From contig NZ_CP107773.1 of the NCBI RefSeq assembly GCF_036345155.1, positions 1 through 64,000 of the forward strand: a DNA stretch of 64,000 nt. The letters run 5' to 3'. The translations under genes were made by a program, and so were the position numbers. The DNA is from Streptomyces sp. NBC_00582 (GTDB lineage: Bacteria > Actinomycetota > Actinomycetes > Streptomycetales > Streptomycetaceae). Below the pieces are notes generated by a model, which worked only from the letters and a program-made list of their open reading frames with translations, did no database searches and had not been told where the DNA came from. Positions within the stretch are counted from its first letter, which is position 1; every line of letters starts with the position of its first letter. Below are positions 36,917 to 46,057 of the stretch, piece by piece.

Positions 36917-39900
36917 TGCGGATCTCGCACTCCTCGGGGTGGGCGCTCATGTAGTCGAGGACGTCGCGCAGGGCGCCGGGCTTACTTCGGCAGAAGGCGG
37001 CGTCGCCGACCACGATGAGGCCGAAGCGGGCGCGGGAGAGAGCGACGTTGATGCGGCGCCAGTAGGGCTGGCCAAGGAATCCGAACTCGGAGCGGGCGTT
37101 GCTGCGGGTGACCGAAAAGACGGCCAGGTCGCATTCGCGGCCCTGGACTGCGTCGACGGACAGGACCTCGGGGGTGAAGTGCTTGAGTTTGAGGGAGGCC
37201 AGTCGGCGGCCGAGTTCTTCGACCTGGCGTCCGTACGGGGCGATGACGAGGACTTCGAGGGGACGGCCGTCGGGGACCTTGATCATCTGCTTGTCGATGG
37301 CCTGGTCGATGACTTCCAGGCGCCGGGCGGCGAGCTTGGACTCAAGCAGATTGGAGATGCTGGTCTCGGCGGCAGTGCGTTCGGACTCGCGCCGGCCGGG
37401 CAGCGGACTGGTGTCGAGCCACAGGACGGGCTTGTTGATCTGGTCGTATCCGGGCAGGGCGTGGTCGTTGGGGGAGAGCAGCTTCTCGTCGTAGAAGCAG
37501 GTGGAGATCATGTTCCCGATGGCCGGGGTCATGCGGTACTGCTCGCGGAGCAGGTGCTTGACCGGGAAGTCGGTGTGGTTGGCCAGGTACTGGAAGAGCG
37601 TGGTCGACACCAGTTCGGGGATGAGCTGGTGGTCGGTCATGATCTTCTCGTCGCGCAGGAGGTCTTCGTCGATCGGCGGGAGCTGGTTGGTGTCGCCGAC
37701 CAGGACCCATCGTTTGGCCTTGGCCAGGGGCACGAGCGCCTCGGTGGCGGTCGCCTTGGACGCCTCGTCGAAGATGCACACGTCGAACTCGAGGTCGCGG
37801 GCGGCGGGATGGCCAAGGAAGCCGAGGGCCGTTCCGCCGATGACCTGCCGAGTCCTTAGGAACGCGGTGATCAGGTGCTGGTCGGTGCCGATGCGCTGCA
37901 GCCATTCGCCCTGCAGGCGCAGCAGCCGCATGAGCTCCCGGCCGGGGCCGGCGGGGCCCAGGAGGGCTTCGACCGCGTCGCGGGCGTCGAGGGTGCTGAG
38001 GTCCTCGCGCAGGGTGAGTTCACCGGCGAGCACGTGCTGCGCCTCGGCGAACAGCTCGGCGCGCTGGTCCTGGAGCTGGTCGCGGCGGGCGCGGACGGTG
38101 ACGACTTCTTCTCCGAGCTCGCGTGCGGAGGTGGTGCGGTCGGGGGCGGGCTGGCTGGCGAGGTCGGTGAGTTTGCGGTCGACGTGTTCGAGGTCGGCGG
38201 CGACAACGGCGAGCTCCTCCAGGAGCAGGGCCGCCTTCAGGTGACGTGCTTCCAGTCCGTTGTCGGCGGCGACGGCGTCGAGGTACTTCTCCGCACGGGC
38301 CCGCACGCCCTGGGTCCAGCGCTTGACCTGCCGGTCCAAGAGGAGCGGCTGGGCGCTCTCGGCGACACGGGGGTCGTCGGGGCGGCCCAGACGCACGAGG
38401 CCCGTGATGCCAGCTTCCTCGATCCGCTTCAGGGCGTTGTCGATGGCGATGTGGGTCTGGCTGACGATGAGGATCCGGGCGTGAGCGTTGCGTTTGAGGG
38501 TCTGTTCGACGATCTCGGCGATGACGGTCGTCTTGCCGGTGCCCGGGGGCCCTTCCACCAGGAGCAGGTCCTGCGTGCCCAGGGCGTGGGCGACGACGTC
38601 GCGTTTGCTCTTGTCGAGGTCTGCGCGGAACCAGGTGGTGACGTCGGCGGGTGGCTGGGAGGTGACGGTCGCCGGGTCGTCGATGATCTGCCGCAGGACC
38701 GGGTTGGCGGCCTGGCCGGCGGCGACGTTGGTCAGGGCGTCGCGTTGGCGGTTGATGGCGCTCTGGCTGGGGCCGAGGAAGGGCAGCAGCAGGCCGCGGC
38801 CTGGCAGGGCGTTGCCGGGGCGTGCGAACCGGATGACCAGGGTGTCCTCGGTCTGCGCGGTCACCTCGCCGCGGTCGACGGGCCTGCTGTAGGGGTAAGC
38901 GGCCACCGACCACTCCTCGCCGACGAGCGAGGCGGTGGTGGGCTTGGCCAGCCGGAAGACGCGGCTGCGGCCGTTGCCGTCGATGCGGTCGTACTCCAGG
39001 GGCTGTCGTCCGCCGGCGGCGAGCTCTTCGCGCGCTTCGAGCAGGCGGCGCCAGCCGTCGAACAGGTCCCCCAGGTTGTGGGTCTCCCGGACCCGGGCTG
39101 CTGTCTCCCGCTCGTCGAGGTGTGCGTCGAGGCGTTGCAGGAGAAAGGTGAGCCCGTCGTATGCGGGATCCTCGCCAGGGTCGTCGAAGGTCCAGGTGAG
39201 TACCGGTCCGATGAGCGCGGAACGCTCGCGCCGTTTGGCCATCCATTCGTCCGGGCGGGTCTCGGCAGAGATGATCACACAGCGGTCCGGGTTGCGTTCG
39301 TCGGAGACCAGTCGCAGGAAGCGGGTGCGCCCGAAAATGCGCAGCGTCGCCGTGTCGACCTCGCCGGTCTGCTGGTTGTATCCGTAGTCGGCGTGGACCG
39401 TGCCGGACAGGTCTGCCAGGACGGCCGATCGGGCCTGGTCCCAGTCGGCTTCGCTGTCGGTGGGTGCGTCACCGAGGCTCTCGGCCGCGCGGCGGGTCAT
39501 CTTCAGCCACACGAAGTTCCTGCGCCGGGCCTGGCGGCTGCCGCAGACCCGTTCGGCCTCCAGGAGCCGGTGCTCGAGCACCGCGGCGTTGGCGGGGCGC
39601 TGCTTGGGGTCGTAGTCGATGCAGGTCCTGAGGATGGTACGGAACTCGGTGTCGAGTGCCAGCTCGTCCAGGACCGGCAGGAGGTCTGGGTAGTCGGCTG
39701 CCTTGCCGCCGGACAGGACCTGGATTGCCAGGACGGCGTAGCTGTAGACGTCGCGTACGTAGGGGATCGCGTCGCCCTGTTCCGGCGGCGCGTACAGGGT
39801 GGAGCGGTACCCGGCTACGGTCTGGTCGGTGACGACGACCTTGGAGAGGATCTTGGCGATTCCGAAGTCGGCGAGCTTGACCACGCCGTCGTCGGTGACC

Positions 39901-40316
39901 AGGACGTTGCCCGGCTTCAGATCCCGGTGTTCGATCTGGTGCTCGTGTGCGTAGGCCAGTGCGGAGGCGAGCGGCCTGCCGATGCGCGTGAAGAAGGAGG
40001 CCCAGTCGACCGGCCGGCCGGCCGCCATCTCTTCCTTGAGGCTGTGCTCAACCCATTCGAGCGCGATGAAGTACCGGCCGCGTTCGGCGTCCCAGCCGGA
40101 GTCGAGCATCCGCACGATGTGAGGGTGTTCGAGAGCCTTGAGCGCGGCGGTCTCCCGGGCCAGGAAGATCTGGCTCACCTCGTCGTCGCGCTGCCTGAGC
40201 AGCTTGACGGCCGCGTAGTCGCCTTGTTCGCTGGTCGTGTCCACGGCTTTGCGGACCTCTGACAGGCCGCCGGTTCTGGGTGTGTTCGGAAGCAGCAGGA
40301 ACCTGCCGCTGATCAT
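36903..40316 (-). CDS. mkoA: Protein kinase-SF1 helicase fusion, probable Mokosh MkoA
   Basis: 1,137 aa. Residues 1-270 are a Ser/Thr kinase with all core motifs: VK lysine in YAAVKLLRQ, HRDLKPGNVLV near 130, and LADFGIAK near 148. A middle domain of about 300 residues follows. From about 560 comes a COG1112-like SF1 helicase: Walker A EGPPGTGKTT near 590, Walker B FDEASKA near 850, VGDTNQLPP, LREQYRM, VDAVQGRE near 1057 and VALSRAR near 1088. ATG 40316 follows GGGGGCC. With the PLD gene it matches Mokosh type I. BREX PglW also has a kinase, but the other BREX genes are not here. Confidence 0.85.
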   Translation of the reverse strand: MISGRFLLLPNTPRTGGLSEVRKAVDTTSEQGDYAAVKLLRQRDDEVSQIFLARETAALKALEHPHIVRMLDSGWDAERGRYFIALEWVEHSLKEEMAAGRPVDWASFFTRIGRPLASALAYAHEHQIEHRDLKPGNVLVTDDGVVKLADFGIAKILSKVVVTDQTVAGYRSTLYAPPEQGDAIPYVRDVYSYAVLAIQVLSGGKAADYPDLLPVLDELALDTEFRTILRTCIDYDPKQRPANAAVLEHRLLEAERVCGSRQARRRNFVWLKMTRRAAESLGDAPTDSEADWDQARSAVLADLSGTVHADYGYNQQTGEVDTATLRIFGRTRFLRLVSDERNPDRCVIISAETRPDEWMAKRRERSALIGPVLTWTFDDPGEDPAYDGLTFLLQRLDAHLDERETAARVRETHNLGDLFDGWRRLLEAREELAAGGRQPLEYDRIDGNGRSRVFRLAKPTTASLVGEEWSVAAYPYSRPVDRGEVTAQTEDTLVIRFARPGNALPGRGLLLPFLGPSQSAINRQRDALTNVAAGQAANPVLRQIIDDPATVTSQPPADVTTWFRADLDKSKRDVVAHALGTQDLLLVEGPPGTGKTTVIAEIVEQTLKRNAHARILIVSQTHIAIDNALKRIEEAGITGLVRLGRPDDPRVAESAQPLLLDRQVKRWTQGVRARAEKYLDAVAADNGLEARHLKAALLLEELAVVAADLEHVDRKLTDLASQPAPDRTTSARELGEEVVTVRARRDQLQDQRAELFAEAQHVLAGELTLREDLSTLDARDAVEALLGPAGPGRELMRLLRLQGEWLQRIGTDQHLITAFLRTRQVIGGTALGFLGHPAARDLEFDVCIFDEASKATATEALVPLAKAKRWVLVGDTNQLPPIDEDLLRDEKIMTDHQLIPELVSTTLFQYLANHTDFPVKHLLREQYRMTPAIGNMISTCFYDEKLLSPNDHALPGYDQINKPVLWLDTSPLPGRRESERTAAETSISNLLESKLAARRLEVIDQAIDKQMIKVPDGRPLEVLVIAPYGRQVEELGRRLASLKLKHFTPEVLSVDAVQGRECDLAVFSVTRSNARSEFGFLGQPYWRRINVALSRARFGLIVVGDAAFCRSKPGALRDVLDYMSAHPEECEIRNAYL

Positions 40317-40527
40317 TTCGGCCCCCACGCACTGCCCCTCGCTCAGCACCGTTGCCGGTGCAGCACTCCCGACTGCCCATCTTGCCAGCCGGTTTCTATG
40401 CGAACAGCGCTTTGATGAGACACGGATCACGCCATCGACGAAGGGGCACCCTAGGCGGAGGGGGGCCTCCTCTGGCGGCGTTCCCGGTTCCGGGCCGGGT
40501 ACGGGAGGAAGGTTGTGGGGGGGGCGG

Positions 40528-40566
40528 CCCGCGGGGCGGGGCGCGGTCCCCGCCCCGCCCCGCGGG
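40528..40566 (-). terminator. GC-rich terminator-like hairpin after the 646-aa gene
   Basis: A 16-bp perfect stem (40528-40543 with 40551-40566) has a 7-nt loop and starts 3 nt beyond the stop codon. It separates the upstream gene from the kinase-helicase gene. Confidence 0.8.
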
Positions 40567-40568
40567 GA

Positions 40569-42509
40569 TCAGGCGGCGTCCTCCCCGAGCGGGTACACCG
40601 TGTCGAACCATGCGTTGAGCTCGTGCAGGTCCAGTGGCAGGGAGGCGAGGAAGCGGAGGAACCGACCGTTGTCGCGGGGCGGCTGCCGCGGGTCGAGGGC
40701 CTGGAGCGCGGTCAGATCGGCGCGGCGGAGCGCTTCGACGCCGGCGCGGTGGCGGTCTTCGAAGTCCTGTGTTCCGGTGGCGCTGTCGGCGGCCGCCAGG
40801 TAGCAGGAGACGAAGGGGTCGAACGCAGCGCGGTGCGCGGCGAGATGGCGGCGGAACGCCGCGCTGTCCACGGAGCTGGTGTTGGCCTCCTCGCTGCTGA
40901 GGGTGGCGGGCGGAAGATCGGTCCAGCAGCCGATGGTGCCCGTGAAGCTGTGGGGGAACTCCCCGTATTCGTCCTCGTTCCAGTGCCCGTCGCTCGCGCC
41001 GGCGGCAGAGAACACCTTTCCCCAGAGGTAGGTGAGGGATTCGAGCAGCGGAATGATGCTCAGCACGTCACGTTCGTGAGCGGCGAGAATCAGGTCGGCG
41101 ATGCTCGGGTCGGCGTCGGCCGCGACAGGCGCGGGCCGGAGCAAGCGGTGGGTGTACTCGTGGCGTTGCTTGGAGTGTGTCGCCGCGTTCTCGATCGCCT
41201 CGTGCGCCTCGGTGATCTGCGCTCGGGCGCGGCTGGCTGCGGCCTGGAGTCCGCCGTCGTCGTCGACGGCCGTGAGCTTCGCTGGCGGCGTCTGTCGCGG
41301 CGGCGGGCTCGTTGCCGCCGCCAGCGCCCAGTCCAGTAGGTCGATGTAGGCGCTCGTTCCCCAGGAGTGGGGGACTTCGTAGATCTCGTCCCCTACCAGC
41401 TTCTCGGGTCCCAGCTCTGTGTCATGGGGCCGAAGGGCCACATGACCGAGTTCTACGACGTCGATCTCCGGGGCCATGAGCAGGATCTCGGTCCCTGGCG
41501 GGAGGAATTCGTCCTCGTGCGCAACGAACCTCTCGCTTCCGTCCCGGCGCCGGCAGTTGCCGGCCCAGCCGCCACCGTCCCAGACCGAGGTGTAGGCGGG
41601 GTCGGTCAGTACGGACTGCGCGACCGTCAGGGCATGGTCGGCCGCCTTCAGGGAGACCTCAGCCGCCTCGATGTCGGCGAGGTGGCAGAGGGCCAGCACC
41701 GGGTCGGTCGCGGCGCGGAGCGGGTGTGCGGCGTTCACGGCTGCGAGCACGGCCGCTCGCGGGTCGATGGCGGTGGGAGCGGGCGGGCACGGCCACAGCT
41801 CCAGGGGCAGCGACAGCGCGGTCCACAGCGGAATCACGCTGGGGGTGTGAGGGCCGGGCGAGGCATCGAGCAGGTACGTCGCGCCCGCGTGCTCCGCCAA
41901 GAGCAGTTCGACCGTCGAGTAGCGCTGAGCCACATCCCACAGCAGGCCGATCCGGCGCAGCGTGGCCGACATCTGCCGGGCCAGATCCTCGTCCAAGGGA
42001 CGTCGTGGCCCACCTTCGACGGACACGTTCGCCGCCGCGCTCCGCCACTGCGTCTCGGTGACGTCCAGGAGCTCGATGCGGGCTCCGAGCCCTGCGAGTG
42101 CGAGCCCGTCGTTTGTCACTTCGACTGGCAGGCCGGCGGCCCCGGGGAAACCGAGTGCCGTGGCAAGGACGCGCGACCAGCGTGGAAGCTGGTCGCCTGA
42201 GATGCGGATCCTCAGGACGTGTTGCCGGGGCGTCACGCTGACGATGCCGAACGGCCCGCCGGTGGTGAAGGGGCGGTGCATGCCGTACTCGTTGATGAGA
42301 GTGGCCATTATCTGCGCCTCGGCCGCGGCCTGCGGATCGTCGGCCTCCGGAATGAGCGGGCCGGCCGCGGTGACCTCACTCCTCGCCATCGGGTAGGGCT
42401 CGCGTGTGGCCCAACGGCGCCATGCGGTCCGGTCGTCCAGCGAGGGCGCGGTGCCGGAGAGGTCGAAAGGGTTGTCGCGTCGGGGCGGGGGCGTCAGGGT
42501 GCTGGGCAA
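40569..42509 (-). CDS. Unrecognised 646-aa protein upstream of the Mokosh-like pair
   Basis: TTG 42509 has AGGAG 5 nt upstream; the longer frame above it lacks bias. The protein is soluble, with an alternating beta-rich first half (FGIVSVTPRQHVLRIRIS) and a helical second half (SRARAQITEAHEAIENAA). It ends with several Trp/Phe-rich helices. It is followed by a hairpin terminator, so it is probably its own transcript although it lies just before the kinase-helicase gene. Its promoter region shares a 38-bp element with the 58484 nuclease gene. I do not recognise the family. Confidence 0.6.
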   Translation of the reverse strand: MPSTLTPPPRRDNPFDLSGTAPSLDDRTAWRRWATREPYPMARSEVTAAGPLIPEADDPQAAAEAQIMATLINEYGMHRPFTTGGPFGIVSVTPRQHVLRIRISGDQLPRWSRVLATALGFPGAAGLPVEVTNDGLALAGLGARIELLDVTETQWRSAAANVSVEGGPRRPLDEDLARQMSATLRRIGLLWDVAQRYSTVELLLAEHAGATYLLDASPGPHTPSVIPLWTALSLPLELWPCPPAPTAIDPRAAVLAAVNAAHPLRAATDPVLALCHLADIEAAEVSLKAADHALTVAQSVLTDPAYTSVWDGGGWAGNCRRRDGSERFVAHEDEFLPPGTEILLMAPEIDVVELGHVALRPHDTELGPEKLVGDEIYEVPHSWGTSAYIDLLDWALAAATSPPPRQTPPAKLTAVDDDGGLQAAASRARAQITEAHEAIENAATHSKQRHEYTHRLLRPAPVAADADPSIADLILAAHERDVLSIIPLLESLTYLWGKVFSAAGASDGHWNEDEYGEFPHSFTGTIGCWTDLPPATLSSEEANTSSVDSAAFRRHLAAHRAAFDPFVSCYLAAADSATGTQDFEDRHRAGVEALRRADLTALQALDPRQPPRDNGRFLRFLASLPLDLHELNAWFDTVYPLGEDAA

Positions 42510-42536
42510 CGCATCTCCTCGGTCGGTGTGCTGGGT

Positions 42537-42574
42537 TGCCCATAGAGGTGTGCGAAAGCGGGCGCGTGTGACAT
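42537..42574 (-). promoter_or_regulatory. Second shared promoter element, copy A
   Basis: On the minus strand it reads ATGTCACACG, 12 nt, then CACACCTCTATGGGCA, ending 28 nt before TTG 42509. The same two blocks with the same spacing lie upstream of the gene at 58484. It probably contains a promoter with a TCTATG-like -10. Confidence 0.6.
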
Positions 42575-43013
42575 GCGGCGTCCCGCTTTCTGGGAACGAA
42601 GGCGCGCGCGGAGCGTCGGCCGACCGGTGACGTCCACGGTGGGACAGCTGCCGCCGGAGGGGTCGTGGCGACACCAGTTCGTGCCGACAGACTTGGGTCA
42701 CCGCAGCAGAGCCGCTGCCTCACGTTGTCCAGCGTGTGGCTCACGGTGCACGATGCGGACCTCTCCGTGCCGGGGTGCGCAGCCCTGCGATGGAGCACGC
42801 CGTCCGGGATCACCTGCGCTTCTACACCGGCCGCTCCTACCCGCGCGGCTAGCGCGGGCCGCTGGCACCGCGGTGGGTTCCCACCACCGGGGAATCCCTT
42901 CGAGCCGACTCCGCTGGTCTGCGCACCGTCCAGGTTGCACCGTCCCCGGGTTCGGGTGGTCCGGATGCCGTGCGCGAACGCCCCGGTCCGGTGCCGGGCA
43001 GCGGCCGAGGTGC
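42575..43013. other. Interval without a convincing gene
   Basis: About 440 nt between the end of the endonuclease-VII-like gene and the shared promoter element. Frames on both strands lack coding bias and ribosome binding sites. Confidence 0.5.
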
Positions 43014-43961
43014 TCAGTGCCCGCGGGTGAGTACGTGCAGTGCGTCCCGAATCCGGTCACTCGCCTGGTACAGCCCTCGTCGTTCAGCCGGGGTCCAAAG
43101 CTGCTCCGGGTCTTTGCGGACCGGCAGGTAGAGCACGGTGGACAGCGTGATCAGGCCGACGTCGTCCGAGGTGATCTCGAGGGACTCCGCGCGGCCGCGG
43201 CGCTTCCAGCAGCGGCTGGGGGCCACCTCGTTGAGGATGCCGGGAATGGCCTCCTCCAGTCGGCGAGCGTAGGCCCCGGGCAGGACCACGGTCGCCGCTT
43301 CAAGGGGCGGCGGCGTGGACGGCGCCTCGGTCGGGCTGTCGAGCCAGAACACTTCCGTCGGTTCGGCCGGCCATCGCGGCCTTCCGGAGTGGTAGCCCTG
43401 CCCGGGCAGTGCCATTCCGGTCAGCAGCCGCAGCTTGTCCAGTCGCTCGAAGCGGGCCCGGTCGACGGACACCGTCCACCGGCTGCCGCAGTTGCGGTGC
43501 GTGCACTGCGCCTCGGCGCTCGCGTGGCCGGCGGACAACTGGGCGAACACGCGCTCCCAGATACGGGTCCCGTCGGCCCATGCGGCATGGCCGTAGGCCG
43601 GGTGGCGGGCGGGATCGTAGTGCTGCAGGAGCAGTTGCATGGTCGGTAGGATCCGGGCGGCCCGGTTGCGTATCGGCGGGTGGCCGGCCGTCCGGCATCC
43701 GGGGCAGCGCATCAGGTGCTCGACACCACGTCGGGTGTGGACCCAGAATCCCTCGCTCCCGTTGCAGCTGCGGCACAGCGGTCCGCGGATCAGGCCGTGG
43801 TCGTGGCAGTGGTCCCAGAACGCGGCCGGGTCCGGGCACAGGTCGCACCGGTAGACGCGGGCGGGCGGCCGGTAGCGCGGATGGTAGGCGGCGCCGGTGT
43901 GCTCGCCGGTGTGGCTGGGCAGCAACGGCGCGCTCTGGGCGGGGAGTTCTAGTGGGGGCAT
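43014..43961 (-). CDS. Endonuclease VII-like HNH protein 2
   Basis: About 315 aa from ATG 43961, though the start is uncertain. It contains the endonuclease VII zinc/HNH core: YRCDLCPDPAAFWDHCHDHG, then RGPLCRSCNGSEG, with four zinc cysteines and the DHCH catalytic His. In phage T4 this fold resolves DNA junctions. A second Cys pair (CPGC) and a C-x4-C site follow, then an unassigned C-terminus. It lies directly downstream of a larger protein with the same core. Likely a DNA-branch or other endonuclease; target unknown. Confidence 0.75.
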   Translation of the reverse strand: MPPLELPAQSAPLLPSHTGEHTGAAYHPRYRPPARVYRCDLCPDPAAFWDHCHDHGLIRGPLCRSCNGSEGFWVHTRRGVEHLMRCPGCRTAGHPPIRNRAARILPTMQLLLQHYDPARHPAYGHAAWADGTRIWERVFAQLSAGHASAEAQCTHRNCGSRWTVSVDRARFERLDKLRLLTGMALPGQGYHSGRPRWPAEPTEVFWLDSPTEAPSTPPPLEAATVVLPGAYARRLEEAIPGILNEVAPSRCWKRRGRAESLEITSDDVGLITLSTVLYLPVRKDPEQLWTPAERRGLYQASDRIRDALHVLTRGH

Positions 43962-44016
43962 GTGGGTCACGGGCTCAGCCTGGCCTACGCCACTGACAGC
44001 GCCTCTCGCGCTCGCA

Positions 44017-45207
44017 TCAGGAGGCGGCGTTGGGGCCGGCCGTGACGAAGGCGGCAACGACGGCGGTGATCTCGGCGGCGGTGATGCTCGTCGTCCAGAG
44101 GGCGTTGTGGGCGGAGCAGCTCAGGGTGAAGGCCAGGCCGGAGGCGGTGGGAGTGGTGTCCTGGACCCACGGGCGGCTCGGGCAGCGGCCGTGTCGTTCG
44201 ATGCCGCGTACGTGCTCGGTGGCGACGTCGACGCGGAAGCGTTCCGGGAGGGTCTGCTCGCTCCGGCAGCCTGGGCAGTTCAGTAGAAGGGCGAGGGCGC
44301 CCGGGCGCTCGAGGAAGCGGACGCCTTTGCCTTCGTAGGTGTTGCAGCTGGCGCAGAGCGGGCCGCGGACCAGGTTGTGGTCGTGGCAGTGATCCCAGGT
44401 GAAGGCGCGGCTAAGCCCGCACAGCCGGCACAGGAAGCGGTCGGGCCGGCTGGTGCGCGGCACCTTGGTGTAGCCGACACCGTCGAGATGCCCGGCGTAC
44501 GGCTCGCAGGCCGCGACCGAACACGCGGGGCACAGCGTGACGTAGCCGCGCGGGGTGGGTGCGCGCCAATCTCCGTAGCGCGGAGCGATGTTGCCGCATC
44601 CGCGGCAGAGGCGGGCCTGCTCCAGCAGCTCGTTGTCGCGAGTCTGCCACCGGTCCATCAACGCGACGTACTCGCGCGGCATCTGCCAGGACGTTCCCGT
44701 CCAGGTCAGGTGATCCAGCGGATAGGTGCCGACGCGCACCATCTTGCCGAACCGGGCGCGGAAGGCCTCCATCGTCAGCGATCCGGGCAGTCCCTGGGGA
44801 TTGACGGTGTGCAGGAGGTCCCAGTCGCTGTCCGGCTCCCGCTCGTGGAAGGCGGCGTTGCCCATCCAGCTGATGATCTCGCTGCGCCAGTTGGTGTCCG
44901 GGCCGAGCCAGTCATCGCCCTTGTCGCCGCGGATCTCGCCCGGCTGCCGGACGGATAAGGGGACCTCGACGAGGTCATCCGGTTCGAACCGCAGGCTGGC
45001 CAGGGCGCGGCCGGCCTTCTCGACATCGTCGGCGACGAACCACCAGCGGTTCTTCGCCTTGTGCCCCTCCAGTGCAGTGTCGCCGAAGAAGACATGGCCG
45101 TGGTGATGGAAGCCGCGGGTGCCGAGGGCGGCCACGGCCAGGCGCATCGGGCACGTGCGGGTCAGCTCGGCGAGCAGATCCCGGGCCTGCTGAGGGCTGA
45201 TGAGCAT
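44017..45207 (-). CDS. Endonuclease VII-like HNH protein 1
   Basis: 396 aa from ATG 45207. The first 200 residues are unassigned (LAELTRTCPMRLAVAALG). Then come a zinc pair CRGCGN, CPAC, and the endonuclease VII core CRLCGLSRAFTWDHCHDHN plus VRGPLCASCNTYEGKG. Another CPGC pair follows. The shared core with the next gene indicates an ancient duplication or a functional pair. The two genes lie 55 nt apart and are probably co-transcribed. Role: structure-specific or defence nuclease, by family inference. Confidence 0.75.
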   Translation of the reverse strand: MLISPQQARDLLAELTRTCPMRLAVAALGTRGFHHHGHVFFGDTALEGHKAKNRWWFVADDVEKAGRALASLRFEPDDLVEVPLSVRQPGEIRGDKGDDWLGPDTNWRSEIISWMGNAAFHEREPDSDWDLLHTVNPQGLPGSLTMEAFRARFGKMVRVGTYPLDHLTWTGTSWQMPREYVALMDRWQTRDNELLEQARLCRGCGNIAPRYGDWRAPTPRGYVTLCPACSVAACEPYAGHLDGVGYTKVPRTSRPDRFLCRLCGLSRAFTWDHCHDHNLVRGPLCASCNTYEGKGVRFLERPGALALLLNCPGCRSEQTLPERFRVDVATEHVRGIERHGRCPSRPWVQDTTPTASGLAFTLSCSAHNALWTTSITAAEITAVVAAFVTAGPNAAS

Positions 45208-45447
45208 GACCGGAGGATGGCACCGGCCACTGACAACGACTCCGGGCCTGCGGTCTCAGCTGCCGCACTGTGCAGTCCAGTTGGAGGCGCGGATGTCGAA
45301 CGCTCGGGGAGGATCTTCTGCTCGACGAACGATGGGAAGACCGTGGCTCCGATCGTGCCGGGCTCGGGGAAGCAGCGGGCCAGGTCGCCGGCGGCGTCCC
45401 GCAGCTGGTCCAGATGGGCAGGACATCGCGAGACGCACTGTACTTAA

Positions 45448-45476
45448 TTGCTTAATCAAATTGCTTCATGTAGACT
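45448..45476 (+). promoter_or_regulatory. Repeated promoter copy 5
   Basis: -35 TTGCTT (45448-45453), 17-bp spacer starting AATCAAATTGC (most divergent), -10 TAGACT (45471-45476). Two leader hairpins follow at 45491-45515 and 45535-45551. Confidence 0.75.
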
Positions 45477-45534
45477 GTGATTAGCGATCAGGGCGTTGCA
45501 CCTTGGCCAACGCCCCTCGCCGCCCTCGCACCTG

Positions 45535-45551
45535 GTGCGAGAGCGGCGGGT
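45535..45551 (+). repeat. Leader palindrome
   Basis: CTCGCACC-T-GGTGCGAG is a perfect 8-bp stem 22 nt before the start codon of the 58-aa gene. With the 45491-45515 stem it could affect translation. Confidence 0.6.
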
Positions 45552-45573
45552 CCGACCGAACTGAGAAATCACC

Positions 45574-45750
45574 TTGTCTGTACTGAACTTCAAGCGTCTC
45601 GGCCATCTGCGCGACGAGGTCGACCACCTCCCCGGCCCGCGCAAACGCGGCGAGAATCGCCGCAACCACAATCGCAAGACGCGCCGACTGCTCAAGCGAT
45701 GGGAGGAGCGCGCCTGGCGCTCCGAAGCCGAAGCGGACGTCGACGAATGA
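45574..45750 (+). CDS. Small basic protein, 58 aa
   Basis: TTG 45574 gives MSVLNFKRLGHLRDEVDHLP and then a very basic helix (KRGENRRNHNRKTRRLLKRW), ending acidic. It is the first gene after promoter copy 5, and its stop overlaps the next start (ATGA). A 58-aa basic protein also leads the operon of promoter copy 6. Probably nucleic-acid-binding; no family is recognised. Confidence 0.6.
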   Translation: MSVLNFKRLGHLRDEVDHLPGPRKRGENRRNHNRKTRRLLKRWEERAWRSEAEADVDE

Positions 45751-45992
45751 GCGCCGCGTACCTCCTGAACGGCACCGGCCCCGTCGTCGGCGAAGCAGAG
45801 GCCACCCCCGGCGGAAAGCTCCACCGGGCCGTCACCTACCGCAGCGGCCCCGCACCGTGGGCCGGGTGCGGGATCGCCAAACGGCTGGCGAAGCCGTCGC
45901 TCACCCTGGCCGTAAAAGCAGACTCAATACGCTTCTGCCGTCACGCCGGGTGCATGGGGATTCCACCACGGCGCGGCCCCGCCCAGAGCTGA
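45747..45992 (+). CDS. Hypothetical protein, 81 aa
   Basis: ATG 45747 overlaps the previous stop (ATGA). The product starts MSAAYLLNGTGPVVGEAEA and ends with a Cys-containing basic part (FCRHAGCMGIPPRRG). Bias weakens in the last third, so the true end is less certain. It is translationally coupled to the 58-aa gene. Confidence 0.5.
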   Translation: MSAAYLLNGTGPVVGEAEATPGGKLHRAVTYRSGPAPWAGCGIAKRLAKPSLTLAVKADSIRFCRHAGCMGIPPRRGPAQS

Positions 45993-46057
45993 CCACCCCG
46001 CCGCGCACCCGACCAACTCCCCCTTCACTCCCAGTTCCATGCCCCTCGGAGAGACCC

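Noticed and set aside
36903..40316. BREX PglW or DISARM helicase
   Set aside because: No pglX/pglZ/brxC, methylase or DUF1998 partner is nearby; the kinase-helicase plus PLD composition fits Mokosh better.
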